Origin: Galbula dea
Lineage: Eukaryota; Chordata; Aves; Piciformes; Galbulidae
Direction: 5' to 3'
Assembly: GCA_013399015.1 (NCBI GenBank)
Contig: VWZX01006832.1
Span: 310,001-374,000 of the forward strand
DNA: 64,000 nucleotides
Position 1 is the first letter of the stretch; each line of letters starts with the position of its first letter. Made by a program: the position numbers and the translations under genes. Of the stretch, positions 35,806-47,600 are shown one piece after another. The notes beneath the pieces are model-generated. The model was given only the letters and a program-made list of their open reading frames with translations. It had not been told where the DNA came from and did no database searches.

Positions 35806-38195
35806 AGACTCCCAGTGACACAGCACATCAGCCTGCCCTCTCAGCCAGAGCAGAGATGAGGCAACACGTGTGCTCTAGCTGCACTTTCATCCTGTGTCAT
35901 GCCAACAAGGCAGCTGGGCAGATTAAATAAGTGCCCCCTACACTTTGAAGCAGACCTTCTGTGAAACTGCCCTGCAGCATTTAGCTGCTTTCTAGGTCCT
36001 GCTGAAAACCAGAATCTGCAGTTAATGTGCCAGCTTCACCATCAAAGGGCCCATGGCTGTGTGAGTGAGATTGGAGACACCTGCCTCGTGTTCTCTTTGG
36101 GCTTGTTCCCTCCTCTTGGTATTTTGCCTGCAGATGAAAAGGTAAGATTCTGTTTCTAGCTATTTGAGTTGTTCTGCATGATGTCTTGATCCAGCTGGTT
36201 TGCTTTGGTTCTTAAAGAGAAAATCCTAGGGGAAAAAACCCCCCAAAACTGTGGATGCAGAGGCTGGGTTTTGCTTGGTTGCTATTTGTTCCATTGGTTT
36301 GTGAAGCAGGACTTCAAGTGCTTTGTTACTAGATTTAACTGTCAGTCTGGTCTTCCTTTGTCTCAGGTAGCTGCCAATAAAATAGTATTTCCTAGTGTTA
36401 TGCCTTCAGCAAATGAGCTACCCAGCACCTCCTAAATCAGTCCTCAAGTTTGTTGTCCTTTGTGGCCAGTAGAAAGACCTGCTTTTCAGAAGCTGCATTA
36501 AAGAGAAGGCCTCTGTGCTATCTGCCTCTTTCCAGGGGCAGGCTGAACTGAAAATTTGCTGCCAGGCTCTGAGCAATAACAGAGATGAATCCTGGAAAGC
36601 CAGAATCAGCTGATGTATGTGTGAGCAGGCTCCTCACTTAAGAGGATGAAGACATCTCCCTCTAAACTCCCCTGATGCTCTGTGAGACTGGAGCTGCTAT
36701 GATGGCAGACTTTTCACTGAGTAAACACTCCTCATCTGTCTCATAGGTGGAAAGGAAGACCCAAGGCTATTCTTTGAGTGTCTCCTGACAGCTCCACAAA
36801 CAGGCACTGAGATTGGCCTCAAAGGTTGTTACCTGCTGCCCTTCACAGGAGACAATGGCTGGTCAGGCAGCAAAGCACCTGGAGGAGGCAGTACAAGCCA
36901 TTGTAATTATGCAGCAGAGTGGTTTCCCTGATGAACAGACAGATGTAAACTAGGTGCTGCTGGGGGCTAGGGTGCAGGAAAGATCAGGAGGAGGTTGAGT
37001 GAGAAGCTGGGGCTGTAACTTTGTGACAGGATTTCTCAAATGGAAGCACAGGCCTGGTTTTCTGACAGTTAGTGTCACAGGGAGCTCTGGCTTTAAGCAT
37101 GCCTTCCTGCTGCCCAGATTGAGAGGGACAGTCTGAGGGAGCTACCCCAGAGTGCAAGGATGCACTGGAAATGCTGAAAAACCCTTTCTCCTTTTTGAGG
37201 GAAAGGACAGGGAGAGTGACTTAATTAGAGAAATCACTGACTTGTGCCATATCCCAAAGCCATATCTTGTAACACAAACACAAGGATGAACCAAGACTCT
37301 CAAAACTATTACAGTGAAGTAGGAAGCATGAGAACAGTCTGCAGCCACTGTGCTGAGGGACTCGGTCTGTGTTTGTTGGACTTAAATTACTCCTCCAGTG
37401 ACAGCCCCACCTGGTGGGGTGAGGAGAAGTGACCTGTGCAGGTTCAAAGAGGGAAAGTGGGACAAGCTAGAGAAAACTCAGTCTGCCTCCCTGCCCTTTG
37501 ATCTTTAGATCAGCATCCCCTGCTCTGCTGACAGCAGATGATTTATTTCTCTGCTACGTTGTGAGGTATCAGCAAAAAATCTGCAGTGTTTTCTCTTCCC
37601 TTGACCAGTTTGAGCCACCCTGAAGCAGTATGTGTGTGCATGCATGTCTCTCTCCCTGAAGCTGCTTAATGCTGTTGCTGGTCCTAGGAGGCCACCATCT
37701 GCCTCCAGTTCTGCTAATCTTGACATCTTCATTGCAAGGAAACCAGCTGTGAGGAGAAGCTAGTGCCAGCCCAGCCCAAGATGCCAACCTGGCAGCAAAC
37801 AGCCCTGGCCAGACAGCTGGTGCTGTGCAGGAGGCTCAGGAGCTGTGGCCTGCAGGAACCAGCCTCTCCAGCCCCTCAGATGGTAGGCTGTGAATGGGAG
37901 GGTAGGGGGGCTAGTGAGGAATCAAAGGGAGATGTCCTGCTGATTGATGGCCCTCATTTGCACATGAAACTAGGACCTCTCAGCCCTGCAGGCCCTGCAC
38001 GTGTGTCTCAGCTGCTGTAACTGGGGTTGTGAGAGGAGGAGGTAACCAAGGAGGGAAAAACACGCTTCCAGCTCTGCCCACCATAGCTGTTTTCAGCTAA
38101 GTGTCAATGTTGCTTGCCTTTACGGTTTCTAAAAGCTCGTTGCTTATCTGTTCTGTTTTTGTTTTAATTGCAGGTGAGGCAGAGTACCTAGGATT

Positions 38196-41100
38196 ATGGC
38201 AACTTCTTCCACCTTCTTCTCTCCTCTTCTTTTTCTGTGCGTGCTGGTTCTTTCTGACATCAGTCTTGCAGTCTCCCTGGACCCTGGCACAAAGCTCAAA
38301 AATGTCCCAGAGAACAACAACCATCTTCAAAACCAAGAGATGTGGCTGCAGCAGCCTAGAAGTGGGCACCACCACAAGCATGGCTTGCCCAAGAAGGAGA
38401 GGGTCCATGCCATGCTTTCTAGAGGGCAGCCAGCTGGGGAAGAGGCCCTTAGAGTGGGTAGTGGAGCTCCAGCTGTGGAAGAGCTGGCAGCAGAGGGACA
38501 GCCAGCAGCCCTGAAACAGAATAAGGATGTGTTCCTGGGGTTTGAGTTCCCATACCCTGAGAGGGAGAACCAGTCTCCTGGCTCTGAAAGAGGAAAGAAG
38601 CAGAACCGAGAGCACCGGCGACACAGCCGCAGGGACAGGCTGAAACACCACAGAGGTATTTGAGCTCCAAGGGAAGCTGAGGTTGTTGGGTCACTGGAAA
38701 TGACTGTCACTTGTGTGAGGGCAAGAAGATGCAGCTGTGGTTGAGCCACATGGGTGTGTGGAGGGTGTGGGATGTGGGCCTGCTCTGGGGAGAAATCTGC
38801 CAAACAAAAGAGGCACAAGAAAAAAGGGGAACTGCAGAACCAGAGGTTGTTACTGCTGGCTGCAATCTGTGAAAATGACCTGGTTTGCCTTACAGGAGGA
38901 GCTCTGAAACTTCCTAGGACTTGAGGGGTTGTTTTGGGGTGGTCTGCTTTGGTTTTTTTTGCTTTTATAGCAAATGGTCCAATCTATGAACAAACATGTC
39001 CAACCCATGCTTAATCTCTCCACTGACTTCAAAACACAACCAGATCTAGAAAGAATACAAACTCTCTTATTTCACTTGAAGATCACTTTCTTCCCATCAG
39101 AGCTTGTATTCTTCTGTATTTATGCTGAACTACAAAAAGTACAAATTCTGCACCTGTGAAATTGCACTAATTACTTTAAAATGTTACTTGTTTTTACTGG
39201 GATTGCCCTTCTCTGCAGGCCAAGTTGTGGGGGTGTGTCTCTGTGGGGTGGTATGCTCAGTAGGGTAAATCCTTAGTTCCGTGAAAGCCAGGCAATTTGT
39301 GTCAACCTAGAGTACTTGACAAGCTGGGTGTCAGTAGCCTTGAGCTCCAGCTATCACTCCTCCCTGTGACAGTAAGAACAGCTCTATCATTTGCTCAGGG
39401 GACTGACTAAACAACACATGCTAAGTAATATAGAAGAGTATGCAACAAAGCTGGTTTGAAGCAATATTTGCAGACTACAAAACAGGCCTTGTTTGGTTGG
39501 TTTAACTGAAGGTCTATATTCAAATTAATACTTAGGAAAAGCAGGAATCAAACTGGGAAGATATTCTTCTTTCAAGTTAGGTCCTGTCTGGAGCTAAATT
39601 GGAATCATCCACCATTAAAATCAAATAAGAATGTGGTTAAAGGTATTTGCAGCAGCTTAATCAGTTGGTTTAAAAATGGTTACACAGGTACATTTTGTAC
39701 TCTTGAGACCTTGAGAAGAAATCCTTTGCTTCTTAAGCAAGAGATAGATATATCTTCAAGAAGGTGTGTTTATGTGTGACTTAAGCATGTAAAAATCCAG
39801 ATGCACATACTCTGGTCCTGATCTGTCACTTTAAGAGCACATGGCTCTCACACTGGTCTAAACAGCAGCTCAGGGTGGTAGAACACTGTCCAATGGTTGG
39901 ATGCAATCTGAATTCCTTTGATCCAAATCTGTGGCACACAGAGAGAAAAGGGCTGAGAAAGCTAATGCTACTGTACCCATTGCCCTCTGCAGGGAAGACT
40001 GCTGATGCTGGGCCAAGTGCCCTGTACAAGAAACCTGAAATCTTTGAAGAGCAGTTTCAAAACCTGCAGGCAGAGGAAGCTACAAGTCTGACTCCCACCA
40101 TGTTTGTCATCACTGCACTGGAACTAGCTGTTTCCACAGAGGAGCCTCCTGTTCTTCCAGCCACCTCACCACGCTCACAGGTAAAGGGACAGGTGGTAAC
40201 TGCACTGTACCTCTGCTGCAGACAGAAATGTCCTGCAGATAAGGTCCAGTTTCCTTTTTTTGTTTTTTCAAGTTAGAGAGAAGTGCTTGCTTAACACCAA
40301 AGCCCTCCCTCAAAGCAGCTCTCTGTCTCGGAGACATCTAAACACCTCTTCTTGATAAACAGTTCTTTTAGTTGCTTCTCTTCCCTGCCCCACCTCTCCT
40401 TAGCTAGCTATCCTCCTTCAGCTTCAAGGACCAGAGAGGCAGTAGGAGTGCTTGGCTGGAGAGACAGCCTGTCCTAATGCTCCTTGCTTGCCTTTTTGTC
40501 CTCACACAGAAGCTGTGGAAACTTTCCTCTTGGCTTCAGCTGCAACAAGGGAAAGCTCTTCCTTTTTGAAAATGAGATGCCAAGAATCTAGAGTGGACAG
40601 GAGTGGGGAGGGCAGGGGTAATTATAAAGCCTTTTTAAGGTGTAAAAGCATCAGGAAAATTTGCAAAGACTTGAGTGTCACTACAGAAGTGTAATCTTTT
40701 GTTGCTTTGGTTTCTTGTGGTTTGCAGGCTCGTCTCAGGCAAGATGGGGATGTGATGCCCACCCTAGATATGGCACTCTTTGACTGGACAGATTATGAGG
40801 ATCTCAAACCAGAAATGTGGCCATCAGCTAAAAAGAAAGGTGCTGAACCTCCCTGTCCTCTTTTCCAAAAGTCATTCTGTAAGGTTTGTCCCATGGTTAG
40901 TGTTCCCAGATGTGCTGAAGGATGTGAGATCTTGGTGGTGGGGAAAGGGAGAAAGAACATAATGCTGATTGTGTTTTGTGCTCTGTTTCAGAATGTTTCT
41001 CATTTTGGATGCATAGTTTGAGGGCAGAGGAAAAATGATAGATGGAGGATTGAGAAATAGGGAGGAGATTAGACTATGAAGGTTTAGAGTTCAAACTCTT

Positions 41101-43707
41101 GAAGTTTGAGGATGTTTTTTACCCTGGAACAATAGTCTCCAAAATGAAAACACTAGCATGAAATTGTCTATCAGCATCTGGTTTTTCCCCTTAGAGAAAC
41201 GCCGCAGCAAGAGTCCCAACAGTGGAAATGAAACAGTGACAGCTGAAGGAGAGCCATGTGATCATCACCTCGACTGCCTCCCAGGTCAGATCAGCTTGGT
41301 GGAGTCATTTCTCCAAACATGAGATGGTTTGAAATCCAGCCCAGGTTCTAGTACAAGTGCTTTGATTTCTAATGCTGGTAGAAAGTGGGATGCAGAGGGA
41401 TGAGCAAAGGCTGCCTAGGTGTGTTGTGGGAACAGATGAGGTCTGTGCTGTGGAGCTGTCATGGGTGTCAGGGACTCTACAGGGGAAGGGGAGAAATGAG
41501 CTGTGCTGACCCTTGTTTCTATGCTGCAGGCTCCTGCTGTGACTTGCGTGAACACCTCTGCAAACCACACAACCGAGGCCTTAACAACAAATGCTATGAT
41601 GACTGCATGTGCACTGAAGGTGAGTTAGCTCTTTGCTCTCCTTCCAGCTGGCTTCATAGTTGGCTATGTTGACTTGGAGTAGTGGTTTGTATGTGAAAAT
41701 AGGAGCTAAGCTCTATTGCTTTTAGCCTTTCCCTGCCATTGACTCACAGTGTGACTGCTGAGTCATCTAGGCTATCTTGTTTTCCCTCTTGACAACAAAG
41801 ACCCTGATATCTACAAAGCTAACAGAAGCAGCCATAATATAGTAACACTTCAATGGTGTTTTCAAGCATCACAGATTATAAAAACAGACTACTGTCCTTG
41901 TTTTACATGACCTTAAATATGGCTTTCCTGAGTCAATTTCAGCTTGAATTTGTAGCACTTTAGTAGATGTGGGCAGAACACAGGCTTCTGTTTCTTAAAA
42001 CTATTCCTGAAGAATCCACAGCAGCCCTTAACAGACAGGTTATGAAGATGTTGAGAGGCACTCTTCTAGTCTGAATGTGTCCAGGAGCAGTTTCAGGCAC
42101 TGGGTCTTGTCAGCCAGAACAAAGTTTAGGTTGTCAAATTTTGTGACCTGTGTTAGGTACCTAGTGACTTTGACCCTGTCATTCACCTCCTTTTGACCCA
42201 GTTAAATGGACTGCTTTCCTGGAGTTCCATTGTTAAATGGTAGTCTTCACCTTGGGTGTGTCATGTAACACTTGAAGGTCCTCATCAGAGACAAGGTTCT
42301 GATAGATTAGCCTAGCAAAGTGTATCTGCAAGCCTAACGAGGGCTGCCTCCAGCCCTTGCTTTATACTTAAGCTAGTGATTAGTTGATGCCAAATGTGCA
42401 TCCTCTGAAGTATTAAAAAGATCCCTAGAGACCCAGGGTCCAGATAAAATAGACAAGACACTTAGATAAGAGCAGAGCTCTCATTGTGTGCTCTCCTGGG
42501 AGGCCAGACTGCTCTAGGGGAGTTGGTAATGAGGGGCAGAAACCAAACTTCAAGGTAGAAGGTCTCACCATAGCCCAGGGACATGCACTCCAAAAGGCTG
42601 CTCAGTGACCTGTGACATCTGGGTCTCCTGTGTACAAGTTCTCAAGGACAGTTTATGGGCTGTCTCCTTGAAAAGCTGTAAATACTTGGCCTCCCCCACT
42701 CTGGAGGTGCTGGCATTGTTGCTATCTGCTGCCTGTTCTGGAAGAAAAAGGATTTCGGTTTCTAGGATGATCAAATCCAATCCTGCCAAGCCCAATAACC
42801 AGATCCTGGCCTACTGAAAATCAGGGCTTTCATGAGAATTATTTACACATAGGTTGTACCCTGGCTGGCCCAACTAGCTAGGCATTCTGCTGTAACAAAA
42901 TCAGGCAAGAGACACTAAAAGATGAATCTATCCATGCCAGAAACTGATGAGCTACACTTGATCAGAGGCTCCCATGGCCTGCCATTGCCATGGGAGAATA
43001 GGTACTGGTGGTTTTTACAGTTAAAAAGCCTTTTCCCCCCCCTTAGTATCCATCAATGCTATAACAGAGAAACTGAAGGAGATCAGCAGTGAGCTTTGGA
43101 TCTGACATCCCAGTAACAAAGCTTCAAAGTCTCTTCCCTCCTCTCCTGAAGCTTTGGGGACATAAATAGCAAGAGGAGCTCCCTAGCCATTGCTGGTGCA
43201 CATTAAGTCTACAGTCATTTCCCAATGGAGAGATCACTTAGACAGTAATGGGGAATAATAGGGGGAAACCAAGCAAGGCTTCCATGAAATCACTGGAAAC
43301 CATCAGGATAATTCATTGGTATTTCAAGAAGCCAGTGGAACCTTCTGCCTCAGCCAACAAATCCCAAAGCAGAGCAGTGAGCCAAACCGAAGAGTAGAGC
43401 CCAGAAAGCAACGTGCCATGCCCACGTGAGGCATTCCTCTGCCACCTCACTTGACAGCCCAAGCTTCCCAGCCCTGGGAGTGACCCCACTGCAGCAGGCC
43501 CTGTCATGAACTGAGGCCAGGAGTTAATTGTTTGCTGTTAATGCTGTAGAGAGCCCTGGTTCCCCCCTGCTCACATCTGCCTGTCTTCCCCCAGGGCTCC
43601 GCTGTTACGCCAAGTTCCACCGGAACCGAAGAGTGACGCGGAGGAAAGGGCGCTGCGTGGAGCCCGAGTCGGCCAACGGGGAGCAGGGCTCATTCATTAA
43701 TGTTTAG
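38196..43707 (+). CDS. DRAXIN: Draxin, secreted dorsal repulsive axon-guidance protein
   Basis: Draxin is a secreted ligand of DCC and netrin-1 that repels spinal commissural and forebrain axons, and it also antagonises Wnt/LRP6 signalling. Coding exons are 38196-38655, 39993-40180, 40728-40839, 41195-41284, 41530-41619 and 43595-43707. The sum is 1053 nt, 350 aa (human 349), with matching phases. The start exon opens at acceptor 38173, 22 bases before the ATG. Residues 1-25 form a signal peptide (hydrophobic LLFLCVLVLS, cleavage near SLA). A basic, low-complexity middle includes NREHRRHSRRDRLKHHRG. The conserved block GDVMPTLDMALFDWTDYEDL falls at about residues 222-241. The DKK-like C-terminal domain, residues 275-334, holds ten cysteines (CDHH, DCLPGSCC, HLC, NKCYDDCMC, LRC, GRC) and the basic HRNRRVTRRKGRC. 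The protein ends GSFINV as in mammals. The upstream first exon is non-coding, with an intron of about 6 kb before 38174. Confidence 0.96.
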
Positions 43708-44508
43708 CTGGCTGGGACTCCTGCCTGGATGGGCAGGAGCTGGGCTCAAACTGTTATACCTAGCAAAGGGAATTAGAGCAAAAAGTCAAGCAAATGACTG
43801 AAGCTGCAGGCTCTGAAGATGCCAGGTTCCAACAAGACTCAAGCTCGTGTCAGTTATAAATAGAGTGGCCTCAGCCTTTTCCATACCAGGAGTGCACTTC
43901 CCCTCCCTTCCCTCAGCACACTCCTGCCATTGAGCTGGGTCCTCCTCTCCCAGTTAGAGAGAGATGACCTCATTCCTGTTCTAATGGTCCTGGAAGGATA
44001 AGGCTCTGCAGTTTCATCTCCTCCTCTCAACAGTGGCAAGATATGAAAGATCCTTCAGGTTAAAGGGGAAATGAGCTTAACTTTTACCCCTTTACTACTG
44101 CTCGAGAAGAAAGTAGATCCTCCTTAAGGATCAGAGGTTCCTAGAGGATAGGAAGCTTGTAGCCTCTAGCTGGAATCAAAGATGGGAAATGGATCAGCAG
44201 GAAGCTGGCTGCCCAGGTGAGAGGGGATCCTCTCACAGATCTCTTGCTCTCTCCCTTGTTTACTACTACAGAGATTCCCTAGCTGTCATACACCACCACT
44301 TGCTACCTGTCTTTTGTGGGACCACCCAGTCCCACTGCTTCCTTCTTTCCTTTCTTGCTTCCAAAGAATCACCTGGTTTCTGCAAGGATGTGGCAAGACA
44401 TCCCAGCCTGCAGCTCTCACTCATTTAGTTCTTCTGCCAAGTCTGTTATTTTTAATGGTTATTTTTAGAAGCTTTCTAGGGAAGTGATAGTTTTCCTAGT
44501 GAGCCAAA

Positions 44509-44514
44509 AATAAA
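44509..44514 (+). terminator. DRAXIN: Upstream polyadenylation signal of DRAXIN
   Basis: AATAAA lies about 800 bases past the DRAXIN stop and 90 bases before the second signal. It is a possible alternative cleavage site. Confidence 0.5.
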
Positions 44515-44598
44515 GGTTTTGGTAACAGGAGATAGGGACAGGCTGTTCCATTGTAGTAAATCCTGTGACATGTTGCATGTGTGTTTCCATGATATGTA

Positions 44599-44604
44599 AA
44601 TAAA
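44599..44604 (+). terminator. DRAXIN: Main candidate polyadenylation signal of DRAXIN
   Basis: AATAAA lies about 0.9 kb after the stop and is followed within 40 bases by a T/G-rich stretch (CCTTTGTGCAACTC) suited to a downstream element. Confidence 0.7.
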
Positions 44605-44639
44605 GATATGATAGATAACCTTTGTGCAACTCTTCTGCT

Positions 44640-47600
44640 TCTTTTGCCTGCACCCAAGGATGTGGTAGGAGGAAGAAAAGCCTATAGGGGAGCTGACCAG
44701 CAGGTAGCACTTATGACTTCAGGTAATCACACAGAGCAATTGTACCACTTGGTAGAAAAATTTCTCTACCAAATGGGGGATCTAAGCTTTGCTGTGTCCT
44801 CACTCAAATTGCAGCTAACAGTTTCTGCCTGCTGTAGCTGTCCAGATGTTTAGAATGTCTTTATATTACTACTTAGTTACTGACTTCAGGGATATATTGG
44901 ACCAGCACGGGCTACCTGTGTTAAAGAGGAATAGTATTAGTTGGTAAAGATGTTCTTTTCTACTGCTAACACCCTAAAACCCTGGCTTCTGGTGAGACAC
45001 CTCTCTGAAGCCTTTTATATTCAAGAACCTGGAGATGTACAGCACATGTTAATCCTGGTGCTGTGGTCAGAATCCTCTTTATGCTGCCTCCCTAACCCCC
45101 TCTGTGTTCCATTTAGGTAGGCAAGTCTCCATTTTGCACTTCTCTTTCTGTTGTAGTGTCACTCTGCATTGTGCATTCACTCATATGCTGCTAGCATAAC
45201 AGTTTACTCCTCTAATATCATGATGAGTGCCCAGTCATGACTACAGAGGTATGCTGTGAATACAGTATTAGTTCTGACTGGCATACACCTGCACTGAAGG
45301 AGAAATGGTAAAGGAGCTTTTAGGCAAAAACTACCACTTGGCTGGATCTAGCTATTTAGATTTCTGCTTACAGCATCACAGTCACAACCCAAAAGGCAAG
45401 AGCAAAGAAAGGTGGTTTGGCTCCAGCTCTGTGCTATGGCAGCAAGGATAGATAGAATCTGTTAACCCAGCCCCTCCCTTAGCCCAGATGCAGATAGTGG
45501 GTGGTGCTGCCAGTGCTATTGTCAGTGGGAGCATAAAGGAAAAAAGGCCTTAATTGATCACAGTCAATTACAGAGCTCTCAAACCCTGTCTGTGTGACAC
45601 CTGCCATTATCAGAGCCAGGTTTTGATACCACACTGCTTTCCAGTACTGGAGATCTGGTTGGAACACTGCAATTGAAAGAAAGCAGGAAATTTGCATTAT
45701 TGTTGGTGATACAGGTATTCATTGTAGGATCCTGGGCAGTGTTTTGGGCAAGACTGTGTTGCAAAGCATGGCAAACACAAGCAGATTTAAATGGCAAGTC
45801 TGACTACAACAAAAGACTTGCTTCTTCAGCTCTTGCTTTTTCAGCTTTCAGTCTGCTATTAACTCTGAATACAAAGAACAGATTCTCCTTAACTGGTGAA
45901 AGTAGTAAAATGTGTTAGGTCAGTGAAAATTGAGTTTATTATTATAAATCAAGGCATAGGATTACTGGATTGATTGCTCACATTGGACTTGCAGAAAGAG
46001 GGCTCATGACCACAACTCTCTCTCTGAACTGAACTGGGATGTGGCAAAGGTTAAGCAGCAAGGGTGAGCAGCAGCCCAGGCACATGCTGCAGAGCCACAG
46101 CACTGTGAAAAGAAGCAGATAACCTGATTTACCTATCAGCCAGATCAACTACTGACTTTGCAATTGCAGCTGTTGAGTAAATACCGTCCCAAGGTGTGGA
46201 ATGCAAGACCAGCCTGTGATATAAAACCCCAGAGCAACATTTGTCCAAGTCCAAGCCACTTCTGAGTGTAGCAAGGCTTTTCAGTGCCACTCTGTGCTGT
46301 CTCAAGGGCATGACAGCAGCTGCAGAATGATAGTATCACTAGGTTACATTTAACAACTTTCCCCTTCCCTCCCAGTATCTCCCAGTCACAGTGCAGTCAG
46401 TGACAGTTCTGCCTGCCTGCAGCTCCTTCGGGGGAATGAGGTCTGAACCAGAGAAAGGGAGATAAATGTGAAGCAAGTCTTGATTTACATCTTCTTCTCA
46501 ATTGTTTGAAAAACTTAAGAATTCACACAAGCTCAGCTTCCCTACTACCCCCACAGAGCTGAAGCCTGAGCTCTTGCAAGATTTCCTATTGTCTTGAAAG
46601 CACTTTGGATCAGGCCCAAACCAGCCATAGCAGGGCTCTGTGGAGTAACTTTTGAAGTTAATTGCAGGGCATGCAGGCAAGAAAGGTGAGTGACATAGTC
46701 CCACCCAAACTCCTGCTCTACAACTACTGCTTTTAGCAGCCTCACAATGAGTCCAAGGGGTATGCATCATTTTGAACCACTTCTCCAAGGGTGAGAATCA
46801 TTAGAGATGGAAAAGAGAGGACAGCATGCTGATTTGACATAATCACCTCAGCAGCTGCCTGCTCTGCAAACGCTGTTGAATCTCAGGGATGTTACTGGCA
46901 GTTGCAGAAATGATGACTGCAAGAGAGACAAGGAGTGGAAGCACAAATTGAAACACTTGGGAATCATTCTGTCTCAAGTCTGTAATAGTCTGCATTCATT
47001 TGAGCTTGGGGGTGTTTTATTGAAACCCTTTCTCCTCCCCTCCCTGCCCCCTGCAATTACCCTGTTGTCAATCCACAGTGTGTGAAAGAGCTTCAATTTC
47101 AAATCCATGCTATACCAAATTGTTCAAGTCCATGCCAGTCACTCTCTGCTACATAAAGCCTGAAAAAGGTATTGCTTTCATATTTGTTTTGGTAAGAAAA
47201 AAACCCCACAAGCTCTTGTTATCTTGGAATGTTCTGAGTGACCATATATACCACATAAACCTATTTCTGGTATGTGAGTTCATTTTCTAGAGCCCTAGTG
47301 AACCTTGAAGTGCAGTCCCTCAGTTGTATCTCAAAGCTCTAGTTAGATTTTAGAAAGAGGGCAGCTCTTTCTTGCTGAGGCTTGAAACGACTTCAAGTGA
47401 AGGTAGCACATTAGTGTAACCCCCTCCACCCTCCAAACCACCTTGCCACAGACTGGTTTGCAGTGAAGTTGCATGAGGAGGCTCACTGCCAGCATTACAA
47501 AATGCCTTCAGTTTCCCCTCCAATCCAAAGAATGTTTCTGCTTGCTGATTTCCCATTGGGATTTAAAGGGGAGTTTGTAGAGGCAGGACAACTTCTATAT

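Noticed and set aside
40840..41021. DRAXIN exon 4 reading on past 40839
   Set aside because: This is read-through into the intron. The donor at 40840 joins in phase to the exon at 41195, reproducing the conserved protein.
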